DNA from: Candidatus Iainarchaeum sp.
GTDB lineage: Archaea; B1Sed10-29; WALL01
Direction: 5' to 3'
Assembly (NCBI GenBank): GCA_023129115.1
Contig: JAGMCR010000004.1
Span: 1-64,000, forward strand
Length of the DNA: 64,000 nt
Below are positions 1-9,746 of the stretch, in pieces; position 1 is the stretch's first letter, and each line of letters begins with the position of its first letter. The notes beneath the pieces were generated by a model. The model searched no databases. It worked only from the letters and a program-made list of their open reading frames with translations, and had not been told where the DNA came from. Both the position numbers and the translations under genes were made by a program.

Positions 1-360
1 CCCGCGGCGAAGCCGGCGGCACCCCAGAAGCCCACAGCAAAAGGCAGGGCGGCGCCCGCGCCAAAGGCGGCGGCACCCCCCAAAGCAAAGCCCACTCCCA
101 AGCCACGGCCGCCGAGCGAGTTCACCCCGGAGACCAAGAGGAGGCTGAGGCAGTTCGACAAGGAGCTTGCCGCCGCCAAGGCCCAGCTGGCGTCACTGTC
201 CGGGAAAAAGCAGGACGTGCTGGCAAAGGCGATTGCCGAGCAGGAGAAGAACATGGCGGCGCTCGACGACGCTGTCCGGAGCAACGACAAGGACAAGGCC
301 GGCGAAGTAAGCTTCCAGCTCCTGTTCAAGAAAGGCGAAATCAAAAATCTTCTGAAGTGA
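1..360 (+). CDS. C-terminal part of a Pro/Ala/Lys-rich protein with a helical tail (5' truncated by the window)
   Basis: Open frame 1 from the window start (PAAKPAAPQKPTAK...GEIKNLLK*), stop at 358-360. Confidence 0.6.
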   Translation, partial: PAAKPAAPQKPTAKGRAAPAPKAAAPPKAKPTPKPRPPSEFTPETKRRLRQFDKELAAAKAQLASLSGKKQDVLAKAIAEQEKNMAALDDAVRSNDKDKAGEVSFQLLFKKGEIKNLLK

Positions 361-902
361 TGGGCGTGAACTTTTCCCTTATCCACGGTGTCTATGGGGG
401 CCCTGAAGAAAATTGGCTGCCGTGGCTGAAGCAAGAGCTGGAGTCGCGGGGCCACAAGGCATTCACACCCGCGTTCCCAACACCTGAAGGCCACTCGCTG
501 GAGAATTGGATCAAGGTTTTTGAAGATTTTCAAAAGGACGCGCAAGGGGCAGTCTTTGTCGCACACTCAATGGCCCCGGCTTTCGTGCTGCACCTGATTG
601 AGAAAGGCCTATCGCCAAAGCACTGCTTCTTTGTCGCGCCATTTTACGGGAAGACGGGAGACGCCGAGATTGACGAGCTGAATTCTTCGTTTATGGGTGC
701 AATCGACTGGGAGAAAGTGGCGTCCGCTTCGCACTATACCTGCTATTACTCGGACAACGACCCCTACGTGCCGGTGGAAACAGCCCTGGACTTCGCCAAG
801 CGGCTCAACGCCGAGGCAAAGATGGTCAAGGGGGCCGGCCACTTCAGTGCCGCCACTGGATACACAGAATTCCCGATGCTCCTCGAAGACTTATTGAAGT
901 AA
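360..902 (+). CDS. RBBP9/YdeN-like serine hydrolase (alpha/beta hydrolase)
   Basis: HGVYGGPEENWLPWLKQELESRG and VAHSMAP nucleophile-elbow-like motif; overlaps previous stop. Confidence 0.8.
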   Translation: MGVNFSLIHGVYGGPEENWLPWLKQELESRGHKAFTPAFPTPEGHSLENWIKVFEDFQKDAQGAVFVAHSMAPAFVLHLIEKGLSPKHCFFVAPFYGKTGDAEIDELNSSFMGAIDWEKVASASHYTCYYSDNDPYVPVETALDFAKRLNAEAKMVKGAGHFSAATGYTEFPMLLEDLLK

Positions 903-935
903 CTGTTTTATACTCCGCTTTCGTAATGGCTTTTG

Positions 936-2234
936 ATGGCAACGAGAGTGATTATCATGGGGGCCGCGGGGAGGGACTTCCACAACTTCAACACGTTTTT
1001 CCGCGACAACCCCAACTACGAAGTCGTGTGCTTCACCGCAACCCAAATCCCGGAAATCACTGACCGGAAGTACCCTGCCGAACTCGCCGGGAGGCTTTAC
1101 CCAAAAGGAATACCAATTTACGAGGAAAAAGAGCTAGCCAAGCTCATCAAGGAGCACGGCGTCGACGACGTGGTGTTTTCGTACAGCGACGTCAGCCACC
1201 GCTATGTTATGGACAAGGCAAGCGTCGTCAACGCCGCCGGGGCCAACTTCAGGCTCTTGGGCGCCGACGCCACCATGATAAAGTCCTCGAAGCCGGTGAT
1301 AGCCGTCTGTGCCGTCCGCACGGGCTGCGGCAAGAGCCAGACCGCAAGGAAAATAGTCAAGCTCCTCAAGGGCAAGGGGAAGAAAATCGTCGCCATAAGG
1401 CACCCCATGCCGTACGGCGACCTAGCCAAGCAGGCAGTCCAGCGCTTCGCCACGTACGAAGACCTGGACAAGCACGAGTGCACAATCGAGGAGAGGGAAG
1501 AGTACGAGCCCTACATCGAGCGCGGGCTCGTCGTCTACGCCGGAGTCGACTACGGGGCAATCCTCCGCGAGGCCGAAAAAGAGGCGGACATAATCCTGTG
1601 GGACGGCGGCAACAACGACTTCTCGTTCTACCACGCGGACCTGTACATCACAGTCGCCGACCCGCTCCGCGTGGGCCACGAGCTTTCCTACTACCCCGGC
1701 GAAATAAGCGCCCGCATGGCCGACGTCATCATCATCAACAAGGAAAACTCGGCCGAGCAGGAAAACATCGGCCGGCTCGTGAAAAACATCAAGAAAATCA
1801 ACCCCGCCGCGAAAATCATCCACGCCGACTCCGCGCTGTCCGTGGACGGCGACATCGCGGGCAAAAAAGCCCTAGTCGTCGAGGACGGGCCCACCACGAC
1901 CCACGGCGGCATGGCCTACGGCGCGGGGTTCGTCGCCGCCAAGGAAGCGGCATGCCAAATCATCGACCCGCGCCCGTTCGCAGTGGGCTCAATCAAGGCA
2001 ACCTTTGAAAAGTTCAGGCATCTGGAAAAAGTCCTGCCGGCCATTGGCTACTTCGGCCAGCAGCTCAAGGACCTCGAGGAAACAATAAACAAGAGCGACG
2101 CCGAAATAGTGGTCTCCGGCACGCCCATCGACCTCACGCGCGTGCTCAACATCAACAAGCCTATTGTGCGCGTGCGCTACGACCTCGCAGAAAAAGGCAG
2201 CCCAAACCTAGAGGAAATACTAAAAGACTTCTAA
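936..2234 (+). CDS. Cyclic 2,3-diphosphoglycerate synthetase-like P-loop protein
   Basis: GAAGRDFHNFNTFFRDN, CAVRTGCGKSQTARK P-loop. Confidence 0.8.
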   Translation: MATRVIIMGAAGRDFHNFNTFFRDNPNYEVVCFTATQIPEITDRKYPAELAGRLYPKGIPIYEEKELAKLIKEHGVDDVVFSYSDVSHRYVMDKASVVNAAGANFRLLGADATMIKSSKPVIAVCAVRTGCGKSQTARKIVKLLKGKGKKIVAIRHPMPYGDLAKQAVQRFATYEDLDKHECTIEEREEYEPYIERGLVVYAGVDYGAILREAEKEADIILWDGGNNDFSFYHADLYITVADPLRVGHELSYYPGEISARMADVIIINKENSAEQENIGRLVKNIKKINPAAKIIHADSALSVDGDIAGKKALVVEDGPTTTHGGMAYGAGFVAAKEAACQIIDPRPFAVGSIKATFEKFRHLEKVLPAIGYFGQQLKDLEETINKSDAEIVVSGTPIDLTRVLNINKPIVRVRYDLAEKGSPNLEEILKDF

Positions 2235-3301
2235 AGGGCGGCGCTTGGGTCCTTGAGCCCGGAGCCGCTTATTATGAGGGCGATTTTGTCGCTCTTTTTC
2301 TTGTCAATTTTTTCGTAACCCGCGAGAGTCGTGGCTGCCGCGGGCTCTGCGAAAATCCCTTCCTTCCCGAGCCCGCGCACTGCCTTCTTTATCGCGGCCT
2401 CACTGACAGTGACCGCCTCGCCCTTGGACTCGCGCATTGCGTTCAATGCAGTCAAGTCGTTGAACGGCGTCTTCACCATTATCGCCGACGCGATGGTGCT
2501 GCACTTGGTCATCCGCTCCGCCCGGTCCAGGCCCTCCTTCCACGCCGCCGCAATCGGCGCGCAGTTTTTGGGCTGGACCCCAATCATCTCCGGCAGCTTC
2601 CGGACCTTCTTCATTTGCTTGAGCTCCACAAACGCCTTGTGGATTGCCGTAATCAATCCCCCGGTGCCCATGGGCACGATTATCTTGTCCGGCGCGCCCA
2701 TGTCCTCGTACAGCTCGTACCCAATGGTCTTCTCCCCCTCGATGTAGTACGGGTTGAGCCCGGTCATGGCGAGGTAGCTGCCCCTCACGATGTCGTTCCA
2801 GAGCCTCTCCACCGCATCGTGGTAACTCCCCCTCACCCGCACGAGCTCCGCGTCGTAAGCGATTATCTGCGAAAGCTTGTTGGTGGGGGTGTCCGTCGGG
2901 ACGAACACGCGCGACTTGATGTTCGCGTACGCGGCATAAGCGGCAACACTCGCGCCCATATTCCCCGTCGAGGCAGTGCTCACCACTTTGAATCCCTCGG
3001 CAACGGCCCTGGACACCACGACGCTCGTGCCCCTGTCCTTGAACGAGCCAGTGGGGTTGTCGCCCTCCAGCTTGTAGTACGCCTTCCGGTCCAGCCCCTT
3101 CACGAGCGGCGTCCCGCCCTCCTCGAGCGAGTAGTGCCTGCCCTTGTGCGGCAGGCAGGACTGGTACCTCCACACGCCCTTGCCGTCCGGCTTCCACTTG
3201 AGCTTCTTGTACTCTACAAGCAGGGCCGAGCCGCAGTCACAGAGGTACTTGCCCTTCTTGGGCTTGTGCTTTTTCCGGCAGCGGGGGCAAACCAAGTGCA
3301 T
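2231..3301 (-). CDS. thrC: Threonine synthase
   Basis: PLP-enzyme motifs YKLEGDNPTGSFKDRG, STGNMGASVAAYAA; N-terminal Cys pairs. Confidence 0.9.
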   Translation of the reverse strand: MHLVCPRCRKKHKPKKGKYLCDCGSALLVEYKKLKWKPDGKGVWRYQSCLPHKGRHYSLEEGGTPLVKGLDRKAYYKLEGDNPTGSFKDRGTSVVVSRAVAEGFKVVSTASTGNMGASVAAYAAYANIKSRVFVPTDTPTNKLSQIIAYDAELVRVRGSYHDAVERLWNDIVRGSYLAMTGLNPYYIEGEKTIGYELYEDMGAPDKIIVPMGTGGLITAIHKAFVELKQMKKVRKLPEMIGVQPKNCAPIAAAWKEGLDRAERMTKCSTIASAIMVKTPFNDLTALNAMRESKGEAVTVSEAAIKKAVRGLGKEGIFAEPAAATTLAGYEKIDKKKSDKIALIISGSGLKDPSAAL

Positions 3302-3353
3302 GGCTGCCCCTACACAGTTGAGGTATTAAATAGTTAGCAGATAATTAGCAGAA

Positions 3354-6300
3354 TCAGCGCAGGCCCATGGCGCCGCCGCCCTCGAGCCTCTTCAGGTCCA
3401 CTTCGACAACCGAGCTGCCCTGTTCCTTGTTCATGGACACGCCGACAATCTGGTCGCTCGCGTGAATCATGGGGTTGTTGTGGGTGATTACAATGAACTG
3501 CGAGTCGTCAGTCCTCTTCTTAATCATCTGCGCAAGCCTCTCCGAGTTCGGCTTGTCCAGCGCCGCGTCGGCCTCGTCCAATATGTAAAACGGGCTCGGC
3601 TTGTACTCCTGCACCGAGAACAGGAACGCCAGCGCCGCAAGCGCCTTCTCGCCGCCGCTCATCGCGTCAATAATCTTGACGGGCTTGCCAGCCGGCCGCG
3701 CCTCAATCAACAAGCCGCCCTCGAACGGGTCGGCCTCGTTCTGGAGCCTGATGTCGGAATAAGCGTCCGTGTTGGGGTAGAACTGCTTGTAAATCCTGTT
3801 CAAGTGCTTCCTAATCTCGCTGAACGCCTCGAGGAACGCCTCCTTCCTGCGCGCATCAATCTCTTCCATCAAGGCAAGCACAGCCTCTTTCTCCTCGCCG
3901 AGCTTGTTCGCCTTTTCCTTCATCACGTCAAGCTCCGCCACGTACTTGTCGTACTTCTCAATCGCCGCGAGGTTTATCGGCGACAGCCGAATCATCTTGT
4001 TATTCAGCGACTCGACCTCTTCCTTCATCTCCTCCACGGCCATCTTGAAGTCCTTCACCTCGACACTCTCGTCGAACTCGGCCTTGAGGTCCGTGAGCCG
4101 CGTCTCCCACTTCGCCTTCTTGAAGTTCTCGTCGTTGAACTGCGACTGCTTGGTCTCGGCCTGCCGCTGCAGCTGGCCCCGCTGCTCCGCAAGCTTCATC
4201 ACCTCGCCCTCCAGCGAGTCCCTGCGCTCCACGAGCCCGCGGATGGACGAAGAAAGCTCTTTCTCCGCAAGCAGCTTTTCCTTTAGTACCGCCTGCACTC
4301 CCTTGTCCTCGGACTCAAGCTGGGACACCTGCTCCTCCCACGCCTTTATCGATTCCTCGCTCTCCTTGATGGAGTTGCGGTATGCCTTCTCCCGCTCGCC
4401 CATGTACTTGTCGAGCTCGGCGTTGATGGTGTTGATTTGAATCATGACCTCGGCCCGCTGGTCCCGCAGCGACTGCAGCCTCTTCTGCATCTCCTCGAGG
4501 CGCTGCGACACGACCCGCGCCTCGGGCGAGTCAATCTTTTCCTTGGCCAGCTCCTTCTTCTCCCCCGCCTCGCTGATTTGCGCCTGCAGGTCCTTCAGCT
4601 TCTTCTCGTCGTTGATTAGCTCGGTCTTGAGCCCCTGGATTTCCTTCTCGATGTCCTCTGCGGAAAGCGAGTACTTCTTCGTCATCGCCTTGTACTCGTC
4701 AATCCTCTGCTGGAGCTCGTTCACCCGCACCTCGGCCTCCTTTACCTTCAGCTCGGCCTCGGCCTTCTGGCCGCGCGTGTGGTTCATCTTCTCCCGCAAT
4801 TCCTCGAGCGCGCGCATGGCTTTCTCGCCCTTCTTCTGCAGCGACTCGCTCTTCTCCTTCAGCTCGTCGACGCGCTTGATTTCCTGGAGCGTGAGAGAGC
4901 CATGCTTGAAGCCCCCAGTGACCGCGCCGCTCGCCTCGGCCAAATCCCCGTCCAGCGTGGCCATGCGGCACGTCCCGAACCCAATCTCCTTGGTCGCGTC
5001 GATGTCCTCCACAATCACTGTGTCGCCGAACACGTACGAAAAGACATTCTGGTACTCTTTCTTGAACTTCACGAGCTTAATCGCGAAGTCGATTGCCTTC
5101 GGATTGTTCATCGCCTTCTCGGCCTGCGCGCTAATCTCGACGGGCCGTATCCTGTCGAGCGGGATGAACGTCGTCGTCCCCAGCTTCTTCCGCTTCAGCC
5201 ACTTGATTGCGTTCGTGGCCGCCTGCGAGTCCTTCGTTACTATGAAGTGCATCCGTGCGCCGGCAGTGGTCTGGACTGCATTGGCGTACTCAACGTCGAA
5301 GCTGCACAATTCCTCGACCGGGCCAATCACGCCCGGCAGCTCACTCTTGGCCTTCATGATGGCGTCGCTCGCAATGTTGCCCGTCATGTGCCTGATGGTC
5401 GCCACCTTTGACTGGAGTGAGTGGTACTTCTCGCGCACCGCGTCTAGCTCGGAACCAATTTCCGAGTACTCTGTGTTCAGCTTCTTCTCTTCCTCGAACA
5501 GGCCCTCGAGCTCCTGGTCAAATCCCCGGAGCCGGCGCTTGTGCTCGGCGAACTCCTTGTTGACCGTGTCGAACGCGCCCTTGAGCTCGCCAATCCGATT
5601 GTCGCTTTCCTCGCGCTCCACACCGCGGTCGCTCACGCTCAATTTCCTGACGCTGATTTTCTCGCGCACCTGGTCCATGCGGCCCTTGACCCCGTAGAAC
5701 AACTCCTTCTTCTTCGCGATGTCCTCGTTCATCTCTTCCAGCCGCTTCGTGATGTCGCCCACCAGGAGGTTCTTCTCGCTGAGCTCGCCCATGTACGCTT
5801 TGAGCTCGCCATCCTTTTCCTTAATCCTCTCGGCATAGGCAGAGTCCTCTTCCCCGAGCTTCTTGAGCGCCTCCCTCTTTTCCTTGGCCTCTTCCTGGCC
5901 CTGGGCTATCAGGCGCTTGGCCTTCTCGATTTCCGCGCGTGTGTTCTTGATGTCTTCCCCGCGGTTCTTGATTTTTTCCTGTGCGAGCGACAGCCTCGAC
6001 TTCAGCTGCTCAATCTCCCGCGAGATGTCGCGCTGCTCGTCCGCACCCTTGTCCATGATTTCCTGCTGCAGCGACTTCAGCTGGTTCTCCCAGTTAGTCA
6101 CCTGCGCCGAAATCTTTTTGATATTGTCCTGGAGCTCGTCTAGGTCCTTGCGCAGCGCCGCGACGTTTTCGCTCGACTCCTTGTACTTCGCCTCGACGTC
6201 CGTGAGCTCTGCGTGGATGATTGCGTGCTTCAGCTCCTTCGCCCTCTCGTCGAAGCGCTTGTACCGCTTGGCCTCGTCCCTCTCCTTCTTTATCTCCTTC

Positions 6301-8501
6301 AAGTAGCCGCCGCGCTCGTGAACGATTATCTCGGCCTCCCTTATCTTGGCGTCGGCCTTCTCGAGCTCACGCAATGCCTTGTCCTTCTTCTGGTTGTACT
6401 CCGCGATGCCGCTTATGTCGTCAATAAGCTCTCTCCGCTGCTTCGGCGTCATGTTGATTATGCTCGTCACGTCGCCCTGCATGATGATGTTGTACCCCTC
6501 TGTGGGAATGCTCATGGTGCTCAAGAGCTCGAGCAGCTCGGTGCGCGTTGTGCGCTTGCCGTTCAAGCGATAAACCGACGACCCCTTCTTGTCGATGCTG
6601 CGCGACACAGTGTACTTTTCCTTGCCGTCCCGCAGGTCAATCGAGACCTCGGCCTCGCCGGTCTTGCTCGAGTGGTGCACCAAGTCCGTCAATCGCCCCG
6701 CCCTCATGGACTTCATCGAGCCCTCGCCAAGCACGAATATTATGGCGTCGTTGAGGTTGCTATTATGCACGAACATGTTTTCTGCGACAAAGTTGTGGTG
6801 GCCGTCAATAGTTAAGTCGTACACCCATTTTTCTTTGCTATTGATTATTTGTACTTCAGTTATTTCGTCCCACAATACGTCGGATTCTGCGAAGGCGCGC
6901 AGTAGTTTTTCGGCCCCATTTTTTATTCCAACGTAGTCGAGCACTTCAGCAAGCCCTTTCCGGCTTGGTTTGCACCGGTCTTCGTAGTACGCAGCCAGTT
7001 TTTGGCATTTTGATTTGTTCTTTTTCACGGACATTGGCGCTTCTTTGATGTATTTTTTTATGAGCCCGTTGACGCCAGGAATCAAGTCGTGGTTGGGGTT
7101 TGTGTCTTTTTTGGGGTGGCGGAGCTTTTGGAGGGCCACAGCTTTTTTCCCTGTGAAGCTCAATTGTTCTGCGAGTGATTCCAGGTTATTGGCGCCATAG
7201 ACAAATACCGAATAATAAGTGCGCACTGTTTTTTTTGCTGTGTTTGCAGCGTATTTGCGTTTTTCCCTTATGCTGCTGGGTATGCTCAGCTGCAGCAGGA
7301 GTGTGGACACGTCTTTTGCGAGCTGCCTGCTTGCCGTGCAGTACTCAACGTAGTTTGGGTTGACGTAAGAGTCCCCCTCAAACAGTGTTGATAGGAATGA
7401 CTTGATGACTTCTTTGCTTGACTCGAATATCTGCGGGGGAACAGTTTTTGTTGAGGAATGGCCGTCGATTTCCATGCCAAATATTCTTTCTGCTGTTTTG
7501 CAGAGGGGTTGCGAGAAAATAATAACGTCTTTGGCGTTTTCCTTGTACTGGAGGACCGCGGGTTCAACACCAAAGCATTTTTTTGCTGTGTAGCAAAAGT
7601 CATTGATGACGCCTTCGTCTTCGTTAACGAAGCGCATCTGGTTTTGTGAAGAGTTCCTGCCCTCTGAAATCATGTAGCCAAGGAAGCGGGCGAGTTCGTT
7701 GTCCATTGCCCAAACTGGTTTTATCGTCTTGTTTTTTCTTCTGCCCTTAACCTCAATTATTAATTCGTCTTCTTTTTGCCGCAAGCCATTTAGTTTCATT
7801 AACTGGTTTAGGTTGTATATGTTTATTGACTGGCCGTCTAGAAGGCCCTTTATTGAATAGTGGGGCACTCCAGCCACTTTTGCAAGTTCGGCCCATGTTT
7901 TATTTTTTTTCAGTGCCTTTATCCCCTCAACTATCTTTTCGGTGTGCGGCACGTACACGCCGTCTGATGCCCTGAAGTATTCTGGGAACTCAATCCGTGT
8001 CTCCCGTGGCGTCGTCTCTAGTTTTCTTGGCGCAGCAATCCATTCCCCCTGCTTTAGTTCTTCTGCTTTTAGGCTAGTGATTTCATTGTTTTTGACAGTG
8101 AACAGGGGGTGGTACAACGTTGTCACGACCTCCCGCCCGCTCCGGGTCTTAATTTTTACCAGTTTTTTGGGGGAAGTTCTTTTGACGAATGCCTTGATGG
8201 GCATGGGCTCAATCTTTTGTGTTTGTGGGTTCAGGCTAAGGGCGTTGATGCCATCCGGGTTTTGTAGGCAGGCCTCTCCGTCGTCCATTGCAGTGGAGCC
8301 GTACTTGCTTATCTGGCTTTCGACAAGCTCTTTAATCGTTGTCTTTTTGCCGCTGGCAAGGACTAGTTGCGAGTCCCCCCTCAGGCACTTCCCCGAGCCG
8401 TTGGGCCCAACTACAGAAGTAAACCCGTCAACAAACGGGATGATTGCGTTGCGGAAGGACTTGAAGTCCTTCATCTTGATTTTCTCGATTTTCCCCATCA
8501 C
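3354..8501 (-). CDS. smc: Chromosome segregation protein SMC, interrupted by an intein
   Basis: GPNGSGK|SNLNDAI Walker A, coiled coils, AMSGGEKALAALAFLF signature, ILDEADAALD Walker B. Confidence 0.95.
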   Translation of the reverse strand: MMGKIEKIKMKDFKSFRNAIIPFVDGFTSVVGPNGSGKCLRGDSQLVLASGKKTTIKELVESQISKYGSTAMDDGEACLQNPDGINALSLNPQTQKIEPMPIKAFVKRTSPKKLVKIKTRSGREVVTTLYHPLFTVKNNEITSLKAEELKQGEWIAAPRKLETTPRETRIEFPEYFRASDGVYVPHTEKIVEGIKALKKNKTWAELAKVAGVPHYSIKGLLDGQSINIYNLNQLMKLNGLRQKEDELIIEVKGRRKNKTIKPVWAMDNELARFLGYMISEGRNSSQNQMRFVNEDEGVINDFCYTAKKCFGVEPAVLQYKENAKDVIIFSQPLCKTAERIFGMEIDGHSSTKTVPPQIFESSKEVIKSFLSTLFEGDSYVNPNYVEYCTASRQLAKDVSTLLLQLSIPSSIREKRKYAANTAKKTVRTYYSVFVYGANNLESLAEQLSFTGKKAVALQKLRHPKKDTNPNHDLIPGVNGLIKKYIKEAPMSVKKNKSKCQKLAAYYEDRCKPSRKGLAEVLDYVGIKNGAEKLLRAFAESDVLWDEITEVQIINSKEKWVYDLTIDGHHNFVAENMFVHNSNLNDAIIFVLGEGSMKSMRAGRLTDLVHHSSKTGEAEVSIDLRDGKEKYTVSRSIDKKGSSVYRLNGKRTTRTELLELLSTMSIPTEGYNIIMQGDVTSIINMTPKQRRELIDDISGIAEYNQKKDKALRELEKADAKIREAEIIVHERGGYLKEIKKERDEAKRYKRFDERAKELKHAIIHAELTDVEAKYKESSENVAALRKDLDELQDNIKKISAQVTNWENQLKSLQQEIMDKGADEQRDISREIEQLKSRLSLAQEKIKNRGEDIKNTRAEIEKAKRLIAQGQEEAKEKREALKKLGEEDSAYAERIKEKDGELKAYMGELSEKNLLVGDITKRLEEMNEDIAKKKELFYGVKGRMDQVREKISVRKLSVSDRGVEREESDNRIGELKGAFDTVNKEFAEHKRRLRGFDQELEGLFEEEKKLNTEYSEIGSELDAVREKYHSLQSKVATIRHMTGNIASDAIMKAKSELPGVIGPVEELCSFDVEYANAVQTTAGARMHFIVTKDSQAATNAIKWLKRKKLGTTTFIPLDRIRPVEISAQAEKAMNNPKAIDFAIKLVKFKKEYQNVFSYVFGDTVIVEDIDATKEIGFGTCRMATLDGDLAEASGAVTGGFKHGSLTLQEIKRVDELKEKSESLQKKGEKAMRALEELREKMNHTRGQKAEAELKVKEAEVRVNELQQRIDEYKAMTKKYSLSAEDIEKEIQGLKTELINDEKKLKDLQAQISEAGEKKELAKEKIDSPEARVVSQRLEEMQKRLQSLRDQRAEVMIQINTINAELDKYMGEREKAYRNSIKESEESIKAWEEQVSQLESEDKGVQAVLKEKLLAEKELSSSIRGLVERRDSLEGEVMKLAEQRGQLQRQAETKQSQFNDENFKKAKWETRLTDLKAEFDESVEVKDFKMAVEEMKEEVESLNNKMIRLSPINLAAIEKYDKYVAELDVMKEKANKLGEEKEAVLALMEEIDARRKEAFLEAFSEIRKHLNRIYKQFYPNTDAYSDIRLQNEADPFEGGLLIEARPAGKPVKIIDAMSGGEKALAALAFLFSVQEYKPSPFYILDEADAALDKPNSERLAQMIKKRTDDSQFIVITHNNPMIHASDQIVGVSMNKEQGSSVVEVDLKRLEGGGAMGLR
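6762..8387 (-). mobile_element. Intein (542 aa) with LAGLIDADG-type motifs inside SMC
   Basis: Starts Cys (CLRGDSQLVLASG), block B TTLYHPLFT, DOD-like LGYMISEG and FLSTLFEGDS, ends NFVAENMFVHN before Ser+1; in frame, AT-rich versus exteins. Confidence 0.93.
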
Positions 8502-8582
8502 GCCACCAAAACACGAATTCCCACGATATTACGAAGTAAGCCAATAAAAAGCTTCTTATATGGCGAACCCCTATTCCACGCG

Positions 8583-8978
8583 ATGCTAATCACCGGAAAG
8601 GGGCACCCCAACGTCACCTCCAGGCACCCCACCACAATCGCCTTCACCCGCGACAAGGACATCACCCCCCGCGGGGACTGCTTCGTGGCAGTGGCCTGCC
8701 AGTGGGAAGCCACTCCAGAAGTCCTCGAGAAGCTCCGCCGCGCCAAAAAAGTCACGGTCACCATCGAGTGCGGCGGCCGCAAGGAAACCATTGTTGGCTC
8801 CGGGGACCCGGGGCTCACGCTCTCTGAAAACGACCTCGTCATAAGGAAGTCCGGCTGGGTGGACAATCGGACCCTGATGATTGGGGCTGATAAGGCGGCG
8901 AAAGACCTGGATAAAGAGGTGGTCCAATGCCTGAAGCAGCCCGCCCCAGTGAAAATCAGGGTTGTGGCAAAACCTTGA
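8583..8978 (+). CDS. DUF371-family protein
   Basis: MLITGKGHPNVTSRHPTTIAFTRDKDITPRGDCFVAV. Confidence 0.85.
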   Translation: MLITGKGHPNVTSRHPTTIAFTRDKDITPRGDCFVAVACQWEATPEVLEKLRRAKKVTVTIECGGRKETIVGSGDPGLTLSENDLVIRKSGWVDNRTLMIGADKAAKDLDKEVVQCLKQPAPVKIRVVAKP

Positions 8979-9066
8979 GTATAGGCGCTCCTCTACCCTC
9001 AATGGGGTGAGGAAAGGTGGAGCCCACCCAGCCATGGAGAATACGAGGCACGCACCCTATCCTCAA
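8975..9066. ncRNA. Candidate structured RNA A
   Basis: Closing helix TTGAG(t)ATAGG/CCTAT(c)CTCAA, hairpins CTC(t)ACCCtcaatGGGGTGAG and GGTGGagcCCACC; core shared with candidate B. Confidence 0.4.
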
Positions 9067-9211
9067 GAATTCGTGTGCACTTTGCCTTCCGCAATGGAAA
9101 GCAAAGAGACTTATTTTTACTTCAAACTGATATATAAAACCTTTGCTATAAATGCGCTTTTTTTAACACTGGCACTTTTTTTAACACACCAGATTATCAT
9201 CAATTAACTAA

Positions 9212-9251
9212 ACAAACGTCACGCAGTAATGTTATTACACTATACGTTTGT
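9212..9251. repeat. Nested inverted repeat
   Basis: ACAAACGT...GTAATgttATTAC...ACGTTTGT. Confidence 0.6.
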
Positions 9252-9289
9252 CCAGTGCAGAGAAAAGTTTATATACATGTAAGCCATAA

Positions 9290-9400
9290 TGACTTTGGAG
9301 ATAAACATGGTCTCCAAAAACTACACCTAACCGAGGGGAAGGTGAACGGGCCCACCCAGCCAAAGGGGAAATATTGTTGGTTCACAACTCCCCTCCCCAC
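9290..9400. ncRNA. Candidate structured RNA B
   Basis: GAGGGGA..GTGAAC...GTTCAC..TCCCCTC nested helices; shares CCCACCCAGCCA core with candidate A; TATA-like aaaagtttatatac just upstream. Confidence 0.4.
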
Positions 9401-9402
9401 CC

Positions 9403-9615
9403 CTACTTGCGCCGAGACTTTGTCTTCGGCTTGGTCGGAGACGGCTTGCGCGTGTGTGTTCTTGATGGCTTCCCCGGCTTTTTTTCCTGGAGCTGCACGC
9501 CTGCCACAATGACGGCGACGGCTACCCCGGCGGCGAATGAGAAGGTCACGCTCTGCCCAGTGGCCGCGAGCAGGAGAAAGCTCGTGGTCCCCAACACGAT
9601 TCCAAGCTGGTTCAT
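9403..9615 (-). CDS. Small membrane protein with basic C-terminus
   Basis: 70-aa ORF, hydrophobic helices then KKPGKPSRTHTRKPSPTKPKTKSRRK; TATA-like element upstream. Confidence 0.5.
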   Translation of the reverse strand: MNQLGIVLGTTSFLLLAATGQSVTFSFAAGVAVAVIVAGVQLQEKKPGKPSRTHTRKPSPTKPKTKSRRK

Positions 9616-9678
9616 GGGTGTAGTTAAGGGGTTTGTATATAAAAGACGTTACACAAAAAACCCGTGTGGACGCGTAGC

Positions 9679-9742
9679 AACCCTTTTCCTGTTACGGGAC
9701 CATAAAGGTCCCGAACGGTGGAAAAGCGTTGGCGGAAAAAGA
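9679..9742 (+). repeat. Structured repeat copy 1, flanked by 15-bp direct repeat GTGTGGACGCGTAGC (9664-9678 and 9743-9757)
   Basis: AACCCTTTTCCTGTTA[CGGGACC-ataaa-GGTCCCG]AACGGTGGAAAAGCGTTGGCGGAAAAA. Confidence 0.8.
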
Positions 9743-9746
9743 GTGT

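Noticed and set aside
3462-6143. Several plus-strand ORFs over SMC
   Set aside because: Antisense to an unambiguous SMC; Leu/Arg/Val-rich shadows of coiled-coil codons.
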